From NCBI RefSeq assembly GCF_019457475.1, contig NZ_CP080413.1, positions 1,984,001 to 2,048,000 on the forward strand: a stretch of 64,000 nt of DNA, given 5' to 3'. The notes beneath the pieces were generated by a model, which saw only the letters and a list, made by a program, of their open reading frames with translations, made no database searches and had not been told where the DNA came from. The position numbers were made by a program, and so were the translations under genes. This document shows, piece after piece, positions 57,157 through 64,000 of the stretch; position 1 is the first letter of the stretch, and every line of letters starts with the position of its first letter. The DNA is from Shewanella acanthi (GTDB lineage: Bacteria > Pseudomonadota > Gammaproteobacteria > Enterobacterales > Shewanellaceae).

Positions 57157-57534
57157 CTAAATGGTTTTATATCTGCGGTATTTGATGATCTTTTCTCCTA
57201 TCAATGAGGCTACATATATCGCTAACGACAACTCCACTATGTCAATCAGGAGTGTCGGAGACAAAGATAATTCACCCGCTATCAAATAAGTAATGGAATA
57301 GCCAAAAACTTCGCTAATCAGGTACACCAACAGACAATTCAATACATAATTATTCGCAGATTTTATGTACAGCAATGCAAAAAGGACAATATCGATCAGG
57401 ATTGCTATGCCGTCCGTCGCTACCACATTGAGTGTACTGGGGGAACCTTCATTTTCGAACGCATTAAGTCCAAAAACGAATCCATTCAATACGTTGAATA
57501 TAAACATTAAAATTGTAAATCTTATTACTATCAT
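57157..57534 (-). CDS. Small membrane protein, about four helices
   Basis: The 125-residue protein is mostly hydrophobic with four likely helices and a basic tail (KIIKYRRYKTI). There is no recognisable domain. It sits alone between repeat copies 5 and 6, as a single-gene cassette. Confidence 0.6.
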   Translation of the reverse strand: MIVIRFTILMFIFNVLNGFVFGLNAFENEGSPSTLNVVATDGIAILIDIVLFALLYIKSANNYVLNCLLVYLISEVFGYSITYLIAGELSLSPTLLIDIVELSLAIYVASLIGEKIIKYRRYKTI

Positions 57535-57601
57535 TGAGATATTAAAATCACCTTTTGATTGGTTAATGAAGATGCTGATTTAACAACATACCACATTGCG
57601 A

Positions 57602-57673
57602 CATTACTAAAATTAGGTCAATAAGTGTGTATCACACCTAGCCTAAATTTATGATGCTGACTCGCAATGGGGC
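57602..57673 (+). repeat. Junction repeat, copy 6
   Basis: cattactaaaattaggtca (57602-57620), 48-base spacer, GGGGC (57669-57673). The right flank has ATCGTCG, three AATTAG units and TTCCCTGCCAGGGA to 57722. Confidence 0.75.
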
Positions 57674-57785
57674 ATCGTCGAATTAGAATTAGAATTAGAA
57701 TCTACTCCTTCCCTGCCAGGGACAGAAATAAGTTGGAAAACATCTCCAACTTATTTCTTCAGTTCTAGTACAAAAATAGTACAGA

Positions 57786-60227
57786 TTACTTATTCTCATC
57801 CATTTGGTTTTTTTTGATTGCTTTATGAACCCTTTGGAAACTATCATCTCCCAATGAAAATGCCTCCTCAAGGTCGAAGTATGAGGGAGCACTACTATAA
57901 GCTCGCCAGCAACTTCTCAAATACTCTCTAAAAATGGTTGTTCTTGCATATCTGCTCGCAATAGTTAGACATGATATGTCTACTATTAGTTCGCTTCTGG
58001 AAAGTTCGTCCATGATTGGTGTATCAAACAGCATCGCATCAAGATATGCAAATTCACCAAGCCACCTCTTAATATGATACGCACCGATAGTAGTTATCCT
58101 AAAACTATCTGGCATGTCTCCAATAAGATTACTATCTTCGTCTTCTTCAAACGTAACTCTTAGCGAGGTTTCTATCAGCTTTTTGTTCGTGGCTCTCCTC
58201 AATGCGGATTCTATCTGATTTATTGTAAAGCCAGCGTTTTGACATTCCTCTATCAAAGTTTCTGTCCTACAAAACCCATCTTTGTCCAAATGCCCCCCTT
58301 TCGTATCAAGATACGAAATAACAACTGGGACTAAGAAGTGTTCATTTGGATCTGCATTACATATATCGAGCACGTTCATTGAAATTGATGTATCTGGACT
58401 GTAGTGAGAGTAATCACCTAAAAGGGCCTGTTTAGAAAATTCATGTACAGGAATTCGATAGTCTCCTTCCGTCTCCATTATATCAATTATCTTTTGTGCC
58501 TCTACGTTCGGAGATCCGATGAAACCAGTAACGAACTCTATTACCGCACGAATATTGCCACCAGTAATGTTCGTTAAAAACTCGTTTAGCTCTTTGTTAT
58601 TTTGTAGTGATCGAACTAATGCTTCCAAGAATAAGGCTAAATTTTCAGATCGAACAGAAGGTAAATCGATCGCATGCTCTCCTCTAGCTAATTTAGCTGC
58701 GAACCGTAGCCTTTTTTCCACAACTTGGTCTACACGTGGTGGAGAGATGGTAAAGATTTTGTGTGGATAAGCTGTTAACGCACCTGAACGTTTAGATTTA
58801 TAAAACGTTTGTGGTCGCACAGACAGAAATACAGTAGCTTTCCATTCTTTGGCTAGCTCTTGGGAAATAATAAAAGCTTCCTGTTGAATGTCGAAGTCTC
58901 GTTGGTCAGCATTATCAATACAAATTATGACTTGTTTTTTCCGCCCCTTCGCAATATGTTCTACCGAGCGCTTCATATGGTTGCTTTTGTTTTCTACAAG
59001 GTTTGCTAGTTCTTCTATAAGCTTTTCTTGGTATTTTTCTGGGTTTGAATCTTTGTACGCTCCCCATAAGCCTTTGGCAAACCTTCGAATTTCACTATCA
59101 TATACCCCATGAATAAAATTGTTATCGTAGGTGTCAACTTCATATTGTGTAAGTAATTGATGCTCAATCTGATCTAAAATAAATGAGTTTATGTCTGTAT
59201 TTAGAGAGGCATTTGCACCTAAGTCAATGTAGACATAAATAGCCTTATTAAACTCTTCGTGTGCGCTGTTATGCCTTAAATTCTTTACGAAAGATGTTTT
59301 TCCGACTCCCACATCCCCTATTAGAACTATAGGACGCCTAGATAATGCTTCCGCCACGATATCAGGCGAGAAATTTGAGCCTTTTTGAGATTTTACAGGT
59401 TGAACTGATGGTTGCTCTTCTGATGCACTAAAGATTGCAGCGTACCTTGCCTCAAGTACATTCTTGCTGAGTAAAGCATATTTATTTAACGCTCCACTTT
59501 CGCAGTAACAGTCTTTGTAGAAATTACTCTCTAGCTCAGGGTTATCCATTACATCTTGTATGAACAACTCAGAAAGCTGTTTAAGTGAAGCTTGTACTTC
59601 ACTTGGATACCTAATCTTTGGATAATCGACCAATTGGCTCGAAAGCTTATTTGGAAGCCTTTTATCACCAGTAGTCAGTAATCTAAAAAGCCTATTCTCT
59701 TCAATACCAGCTTTTGATAAATAGTTCCAAGCTTGCGTGAAGTGATGATGCATATGTTCAAGTGAAGTAAAAACTAGTGCATCTCCATCAAAAACATCGA
59801 CACCATCGGTTCGCGAAGCCAAAAATGCTACATATTGGTGACCATTGGTAACAAGCGCCAAGGGAACACCTCGTCTAGCACAATAAGTCTGCACTTGTTC
59901 AATAGCTTCCTTAAGAGCTGTATTAGCTTCGAAAAGAGATTGAATCGGTATAGTCAACTTTAGTGATAGCCCCGCAGGTATCTCAAATGGGGTACCTTCT
60001 CGTTTAGCTTCAACAACAAGTATTCTTGGTTTTCCTAATTCATAGTCAGTAAAGCCATTTTTTGACTCATGCTTCTCAACTTCAATATCGTCTCGCCAGT
60101 TAAAGCAATCTTCCAAAACTCTATCTATTATATGAAATCGAGTTTGTGCTTCATTCTTAATATCTGCCTTTCCATACTTCTCAGCCAGCTCAAAAAGGAC
60201 TTGTCGAGCCTGATGTAGATCATTCAT
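57786..60227 (-). CDS. HsdR-N-like nuclease fused to a STAND-type P-loop NTPase (candidate defence protein)
   Basis: The first about 170 residues look like the restriction-endonuclease-like domain of type I HsdR: D61 in GFTDYELG, then VVEAK with Glu73 and Lys75, the PD-(D/E)xK pattern. The middle has Walker A GDVGVGKTS (residues 304-312) and Walker B VIICIDNAD (about 433-441), with sensor-like FLSVRP downstream. The C-terminal about 250 residues are helical. A single 813-residue chain with nuclease and STAND-like NTPase resembles anti-phage proteins of the Avs type, but the sensor part is not one I recognise. It lies alone between repeat copies 6 and 7. Confidence 0.8.
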   Translation of the reverse strand: MNDLHQARQVLFELAEKYGKADIKNEAQTRFHIIDRVLEDCFNWRDDIEVEKHESKNGFTDYELGKPRILVVEAKREGTPFEIPAGLSLKLTIPIQSLFEANTALKEAIEQVQTYCARRGVPLALVTNGHQYVAFLASRTDGVDVFDGDALVFTSLEHMHHHFTQAWNYLSKAGIEENRLFRLLTTGDKRLPNKLSSQLVDYPKIRYPSEVQASLKQLSELFIQDVMDNPELESNFYKDCYCESGALNKYALLSKNVLEARYAAIFSASEEQPSVQPVKSQKGSNFSPDIVAEALSRRPIVLIGDVGVGKTSFVKNLRHNSAHEEFNKAIYVYIDLGANASLNTDINSFILDQIEHQLLTQYEVDTYDNNFIHGVYDSEIRRFAKGLWGAYKDSNPEKYQEKLIEELANLVENKSNHMKRSVEHIAKGRKKQVIICIDNADQRDFDIQQEAFIISQELAKEWKATVFLSVRPQTFYKSKRSGALTAYPHKIFTISPPRVDQVVEKRLRFAAKLARGEHAIDLPSVRSENLALFLEALVRSLQNNKELNEFLTNITGGNIRAVIEFVTGFIGSPNVEAQKIIDIMETEGDYRIPVHEFSKQALLGDYSHYSPDTSISMNVLDICNADPNEHFLVPVVISYLDTKGGHLDKDGFCRTETLIEECQNAGFTINQIESALRRATNKKLIETSLRVTFEEDEDSNLIGDMPDSFRITTIGAYHIKRWLGEFAYLDAMLFDTPIMDELSRSELIVDISCLTIASRYARTTIFREYLRSCWRAYSSAPSYFDLEEAFSLGDDSFQRVHKAIKKNQMDENK

Positions 60228-60299
60228 TTTTTATCCTTAGTAACATAAGGCTATCTCAATTTTTTAAACATGAGAAAATCACTAATAGCATAATAATTT

Positions 60300-60370
60300 G
60301 ATTAGAAAAACTAGGTCAAATCAGCTGGCTTAAAAATGTGTGCTAAAGACTTCTTAACTCACTTTGGGGC
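60300..60370 (+). repeat. Junction repeat, copy 7
   Basis: gattagaaaaactaggtca (60300-60318), 47-base spacer, GGGGC (60366-60370). GGGGC ends eight bases before the stop of the nucleotidyltransferase gene. Confidence 0.65.
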
Positions 60371-60377
60371 ACTTAAT

Positions 60378-60779
60378 TTAATGGCGCTGCCAAAGACATA
60401 CCGCCTTGCCTTCAATAAATGAATGTAAAAGTATTGATGCGTCGCGAATACCTTCAGGAACCTCATTTAATTTTCTACCACGATATGTAGCCTGACCTTC
60501 ATCTACAGCGAGCCAATTGAAATCTGAGAATTCGAATTGAAAAGAAGTTGGTTGCCCTTCAAGTAAGACGTTTCCAGATGGGCCTTTCCATAGCACATCA
60601 ATTCCCTCAACTCTTGAGGTAGTAGCTTGTGGTTCGCTTGTTGAGAATACAAGAAGATCCCAATCTGATGCTGCGTGAGTATTACCAGAAGCACGCGAGC
60701 CTATAAGCCAAATTTCCATAATGCTTGAGTCATTGGCTAATTGAAAAACTAAATCTTTAATTTTTCCTGGAATTTCCAT
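60378..60779 (-). CDS. Nucleotidyltransferase-fold protein (MNT-like)
   Basis: The catalytic motif WLIGSRASGNTHAASDWDLL (Gly-Ser and two Asp) identifies a minimal nucleotidyltransferase domain. Such proteins can AMPylate HEPN toxins, but no HEPN partner is adjacent. The frame reaches a TTG at 60848, yet that stretch is an attC-like remnant; I take ATG 60779 (MEIPGKIKD), about ten bases after GGAAG. Length is 133 residues. Confidence 0.72.
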   Translation of the reverse strand: MEIPGKIKDLVFQLANDSSIMEIWLIGSRASGNTHAASDWDLLVFSTSEPQATTSRVEGIDVLWKGPSGNVLLEGQPTSFQFEFSDFNWLAVDEGQATYRGRKLNEVPEGIRDASILLHSFIEGKAVCLWQRH

Positions 60780-60805
60780 TGGTTCATTGCTTCCACGCTT
60801 ACATA

Positions 60806-60837
60806 CCAACGCTAAGTGCAGCGGCGGCTTGTTAAAT
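60806..60837 (-). other. Degenerate integron attC-like site
   Basis: On the minus strand ATTTAACAAGC, then a short GC-rich part and CTTAGCGTTGG fit a shortened attC: ATTTAAC matches RYYYAAC and the TAA in it is the stop codon of the upstream gene, a usual cassette arrangement. Confidence 0.45.
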
Positions 60838-61143
60838 TTTGTTTTCAACTACTTTTATATGATAGTCACTAATTTCTTGATTTATTTCCCGCAGCTTAGA
60901 GTCTAAGTCTGCGTAAGCATTACGACATGCCTCCATACCGCTAGAGGAAGACGGCATTAGTTGAGCAAGCTTTTCTTGATGAGCCATAAGCTCAAGATAA
61001 TGCTGACGAAAAGCAAGTAGAGAATTTAGCCTTCCAATATCGTTTGCCTTGCGAGCTTCTCTGGCAGACCAACGAGCATAAAGTGCAGATAAGCCTGCAA
61101 CTAAAGCAGAAATAATTGCAATTGTTTCAGCCATTGGAGGCAT
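60832..61143 (-). CDS. Small membrane-anchored coiled-coil protein
   Basis: The ATG at 61143 has GGAG eight bases upstream. The 103-residue product has one N-terminal helix (AIISALVAGLSALYARW) and a long charged helical part that could form a coiled coil. The stop codon lies inside the attC-like site. It looks like an integron cassette gene; no function is recognised. Confidence 0.6.
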   Translation of the reverse strand: MPPMAETIAIISALVAGLSALYARWSAREARKANDIGRLNSLLAFRQHYLELMAHQEKLAQLMPSSSSGMEACRNAYADLDSKLREINQEISDYHIKVVENKI

Positions 61144-61202
61144 TCAATTTACTCCATGATTTTTTTGGATATTTCAGTTGGCACATACTTTCTAAACAGG
61201 CA

Positions 61203-61309
61203 ATTTAACGCCCACAACAGGGGCCAAACGGAGTGCAGCCAATTTTCGGTAAAATGAGCGCAGCGAACCGCAAATTGGCGGAGCGTAGTTTGGCACCTTG
61301 CTTGTGATT
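61203..61309 (-). other. Integron attC-like site interrupted by group II intron
   Basis: Nested complementary arms GCCAAAC/GTTTGGC (61223-61229, 61288-61294) and GCCAATTT/AAATTGGC (61238-61245, 61272-61279) form a large cruciform. The left end is ATTTAACGCCC (RYYYAAC core on plus, GTTAAAT on minus). The opposite end reads ACAAGCAAGGTGCC on minus, where the core is cut by the intron. Confidence 0.65.
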
Positions 61310-61805
61310 GTGTACGCCCAGCATGGGCATGAACTAATGAGGTGAAAGTCCTCTGTAGGAAGGTCACCGTTCGATAACATGCTGTTATTAAACGTTAACT
61401 ACTAGCGAATGGCAAGGGCTTATCCGCGAAGATGGGTCTGAAGGAAGCCGCTAGCAAATTTGCGAGCTGATGAACAAGAACATCATATGAGGCGTAGGCT
61501 AGAGGTGAGTTGGCACAAGACGACGAAACCACGTGATCTAATGGCCACCTTAAATGATGCAGCAGTGCAAAGAAAGTTCATGTTCTTATCTGGGGAGATC
61601 TGTTTAACATGCGATCGGTTATTAACCAGTAAGGCTCTGGTCTACAAATGCCTTGGCTTTTCAATTTCATCGACTGGAAAGAGCGAATCAGATGAAAACC
61701 GATAGCGCATGACGGGGCAACTTGGCATGTGATTAAGCAGAAGTCAGCAGATGGCATAGTAGCCCAACGCCCATCGTAATGGATGGGATATGGTGAAGGC
61801 CTGGA
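61310..61805 (+). mobile_element. Truncated group II intron (5' part only)
   Basis: The 5' end GTGTACGCCCAGCATGGGC matches bacterial group II intron starts (GUGYG). GAGGTGAAAGTCCTCTG and TAGAGGTGAGTTGGCACAAG follow as in domain I, and CAGAAGTCAGCAGATGGCAT lies where the leader of the intron reverse transcriptase normally is. The sequence then breaks off near 61,805: no reverse transcriptase or 3' domains follow. Insertion at an attC end is typical of group IIC-attC introns. Confidence 0.75.
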
Positions 61806-61959
61806 CTGTTAATTTGCGTTTTAAATCTGCAATTGACTTGCTTTCGCTGCTCTTTTTTAGTGAAAGTCCTTCGTAGCCAAGACTTACCTTAAAATTCTCC
61901 ATGTTGGGCGTAAATCTTGCCTTATTCCCAGAGGGGGTTTTGCTATTTAAATCTGCCAT
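61806..61959 (-). pseudogene. Possible small gene truncated by the intron remnant
   Basis: The ATG at 61959 has AGGGGG about five bases upstream. About 50 codons (MADLNSKTPSGNKARF onwards) read up to the intron junction; the frame then continues through the intron sequence to a stop at 61744. The product is basic and not recognised. Confidence 0.4.
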
Positions 61960-62185
61960 AAATCCCCCTGCATCATTTAGATATTACTTCAAACCGAATG
62001 ATCGTTGCCATCCAGAGACAAGTGGATAGTGCTATTTCGTGGTATTTATATTAAACACACTTGCAGAATGGATAAGCTCTACTAAACTAAAATTGGGTTG
62101 CTATATACCGCGTAAAAACAGTTGATTATGAAGAGTAAAACAACTGCTTTTATGCAATTCAAACATGTGAATTCAGGAGCAACTC
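61960..62185. other. Non-coding interval
   Basis: About 225 AT-rich bases between divergent short genes; nothing else is supported. Confidence 0.4.
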
Positions 62186-62614
62186 ATGCCAGAAATATTA
62201 ATCCTTCAAAACATAATGCATAAAGAACTGTTCTCTCTTGCGGGCAGCTTGACGCCGTATGGTTGTCAAATGGAGGACATTGAACAGATGAAATTACATT
62301 GTCGTTCAATCAATCCCTCAAAAGCGCTGTGCGTAGTGAAAGACTGGATCATTTTAGTTAAACACGTCGAGCAATCAGGTACAGAAGATACCCCCCTTGA
62401 TAAACTCGTACTGGCGACGAACGTTATCGAAGATGAAAAAGGTCGTTTCCCGCCAGGAGGTTGGGTAAGAACATCATGGTGTATGAATATTCACCATGAC
62501 GCCATCTTTGAAACAGGGAATACTTTCTACATCCTTGTTGGAAACGGAAACTGCAAGCACCTCTACCCTGAGGAATTTTTAGCACGAATGAAATTGCTTA
62601 GAGATTTAGTTTAA
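62186..62614 (+). CDS. Hypothetical protein
   Basis: The ATG at 62186 has AGGAG six bases upstream, so translation is likely. The 142-residue soluble protein has GGWVRTSWCMNIH as its most distinctive stretch, with no signal peptide. I do not recognise the family with confidence. It has its own terminator. Confidence 0.65.
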   Translation: MPEILILQNIMHKELFSLAGSLTPYGCQMEDIEQMKLHCRSINPSKALCVVKDWIILVKHVEQSGTEDTPLDKLVLATNVIEDEKGRFPPGGWVRTSWCMNIHHDAIFETGNTFYILVGNGNCKHLYPEEFLARMKLLRDLV

Positions 62615-62630
62615 TTAACGTACTGCCCCC

Positions 62631-62656
62631 AAGGGTCTTTTGACAAAGACCCTTTT
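62631..62656 (+). terminator. Intrinsic terminator after 62614
   Basis: AAGGGTCTTT and AAAGACCCTT pair around TGAC, followed by TTCTT. Confidence 0.85.
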
Positions 62657-63170
62657 CTTACGAAATAAAGCTTCAAATCTGACGTGCGTTCTACCCTATT
62701 GACTTCTAACACCTAATTTTAAACAATCGTATGAAAATTTAGATTTGGCTATAAAAAATCCAAAAGTTAGAATAAAATATTCTATGCGGGGGATAGTGTT
62801 AATTTTGTTGAGCACATTTTTCACGAGAATAGTCAAAAATCGCAATTATAAAAATTCTAACTATCTATTTTTAATACGCTCGCTAAAACAGTGTTGGCAA
62901 CCGTTTAATCTATAACTTTACTTTTTAGATGCTTACGTCAGAACAATTCGCGCAAATGAGGGTGTTGATCATTTCAAAAATACTGTTCAACATGAGCTCA
63001 ATTTCTAACGATACTCACTAAAAGCACTTAAATGCCGACCACCTACCGTTCAGATTAAGTCTCAAACAAAGCCAGTTTACAGCGGGCATAACTTTTAAAT
63101 TTACCTCTTTATTTACTAAACTGCAACAATGCGGGCGGATATTTTTTGCCCAGAATTAGTGGAGGACTCG
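62657..63170. other. Non-coding interval, possible transposon end
   Basis: About 510 AT-rich bases before the TnsA-like gene. AGTTAGAAT (62765) and ATTCTAACT (62854) are inverted copies. If the TnsA-like gene belongs to a Tn7-like element, its end should lie here, but I could not define it. Confidence 0.4.
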
Positions 63171-63764
63171 ATGACTAGAGCGCTTGTGAAGTTACACCGC
63201 GGTAAGGGTAAGCACCTATTCTTCAGCAAAAAGAATCAAGTCTTACTGCGTTTAGAAAGTTATTTGGAACGTGACTACGCACTTCGACTTGAATTTGATG
63301 ATGATGTCATCAGCTACTGCTGCCAACCCGAGACTTGCCACACTGACCGCGGGCAACGCACTCCCGATTTTTTAGTCAAACGCAGCAACGAACGCTTTGA
63401 ATACATTGAAGTGCATTTAGCAAGCAGAGTTGATGACGAGTACAGAGCTCGAATGAAGTATTTCAATGATTATATCTACGCAAAATCAAGACGTACGTTT
63501 TTATTAGTGACTGATGAAGATATGAATAAAGTGGCCTCAAAAAACCTAGATTTTCTGTACGAATACAAAAGCCTAGGCTTCAGTTATGAGCTTTCAAACT
63601 TACCCGAAGAATTATCGCTAGCAATGCTTATTCATTATTTTGAAGAATCGAGTATGTCACGCAACAATGCACATGCTGCAGCACTTTCAACGATTGCTGA
63701 TGCCATTTATGCTTTTGATATGAAAGAAATTTTAAGTCATTCGACATTGCTAAAAAGGAACTGA
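63171..63764 (+). CDS. TnsA-like endonuclease
   Basis: The protein starts at 63171 (GGAGG five bases upstream) and has 197 residues. LRLESYLERDYALRLEFDDD, then QPETCH, TPDFLVKRS and YIEVHLAS follow the TnsA_N layout, with Glu29 or Glu33, Asp66 and a final EV-x position. The last residue is His82 instead of the usual Lys. TnsA cuts the 5' ends of Tn7-like elements. The next gene starts three bases after its stop, as expected for tnsB. Confidence 0.75.
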   Translation: MTRALVKLHRGKGKHLFFSKKNQVLLRLESYLERDYALRLEFDDDVISYCCQPETCHTDRGQRTPDFLVKRSNERFEYIEVHLASRVDDEYRARMKYFNDYIYAKSRRTFLLVTDEDMNKVASKNLDFLYEYKSLGFSYELSNLPEELSLAMLIHYFEESSMSRNNAHAAALSTIADAIYAFDMKEILSHSTLLKRN

Positions 63765-63766
63765 CT

Positions 63767-64000
63767 ATGCATTTGCCGTTTAATGCATTGCGATCAAACA
63801 TGCAATTTTTGCACAACACCAGTGGTCAACTGCTTACAGTAAAAGCAGTGACTGCTGCGAATATCTTCTTTGAAGATACTGAAAATTCAACTGCATTGTC
63901 GATGACTTTGCATGAATTTAATGATGCACTCATGCGTGAAACAGTCATTCAGTTTCAGCATACTACTACAGTGATATTGAATGAATCTCAGACTCGCGAG
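63767..64000 (+). CDS. Start of a gene after the TnsA-like gene, probably TnsB-like transposase
   Basis: The ATG at 63767 has AAGGA seven bases upstream, and 78 codons are open to the window edge (MHLPFNALRSNMQFLHNTSG onwards). The visible part is too short to show a DDE domain. Position directly after a TnsA-like gene is the reason for the guess. Confidence 0.5.
   Translation, partial: MHLPFNALRSNMQFLHNTSGQLLTVKAVTAANIFFEDTENSTALSMTLHEFNDALMRETVIQFQHTTTVILNESQTRE

Noticed and set aside
57602..57673. Junction repeat copies as integron attC sites
   Set aside because: The two ends are not complementary to each other and lack the RYYYAAC/GTTRRRY core pair, unlike the true attC-like site at 61203.
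60778..60848. N-terminal extension of the nucleotidyltransferase from a TTG start
   Set aside because: It is encoded by the attC-like remnant and overlaps the previous gene; no domain match.
61149..61380. Minus-strand frames of 62-72 codons across the attC and intron start
   Set aside because: They are translations of structured non-coding DNA.
62722..62792. Possible eighth junction repeat (tgaaaatttagattt followed by GGGGG)
   Set aside because: The spacer would be about 41 bases and the end is not GGGGC; probably chance similarity.

Overview
The window is a chromosomal segment of a Shewanella species (Gammaproteobacteria, Alteromonadales). I infer this from gene order and protein sequence: fldA-ybfE-ybfF-seqA-pgm, bkdA1-bkdA2-bkdB-nadA, a glyW-cysT-leuZ type tRNA cluster, and ccoNOQP-fixHIS-etrA-uspE-ttcA. 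No database was searched.

Positions 1 to about 40,200 are mostly core genome. They hold a molybdenum hydroxylase pair with a divergent XdhC maturation gene. EF-P lies beside EarP, its arginine rhamnosyltransferase, and EF-P carries the matching Arg32. Next come the flavodoxin/SeqA/phosphoglucomutase group, MsrA, AstE, and a complete branched-chain 2-oxoacid dehydrogenase operon. NadA, a periplasmic Cu/Zn superoxide dismutase, two different GAPDH genes, three tRNAs (Gly, Cys, Leu) and an aromatic aminotransferase follow. The rest of this part is YvcK, a Bax-like glucosaminidase, and the microaerobic respiration block: cbb3 oxidase ccoNOQP, its assembly genes, the FNR homologue EtrA, UspE and TtcA. 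A perfect FNR/EtrA box lies upstream of ccoN, and near-perfect boxes lie upstream of uspE and of a DUF4382 lipoprotein gene.

From about 40,700 to the right edge the window is accessory. A tyrosine recombinase is followed by an SOS-type cluster: an SRAP/YedK protein, a divergent CsrA paralogue, a single-chain tandem UmuD-UmuD protein behind a LexA box, and UmuC. Then come small exported or membrane proteins and a CHASE-GGDEF diguanylate cyclase, a DUF3604/PpiC/triple HupE cluster, decayed gene fragments, a fused nuclease/STAND-type NTPase that looks like a defence gene, and a nucleotidyltransferase. An integron attC-like site is interrupted by a truncated group II intron. At the edge is a TnsA-like endonuclease followed by the start of what is probably its transposase.

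The most unusual signal is a repeat found at seven gene junctions between 47.3 and 60.4 kb. A 19-bp box (consensus cattactaaaattaggtca) is followed, after a spacer of 47 or 48 bases with largely unrelated sequence, by GGGGC. Nearly every gene set between copies reads on the minus strand, so the array looks like a set of acquired cassettes, one of them carrying the candidate defence gene. The tandem UmuD fusion is the other observation I would check first.
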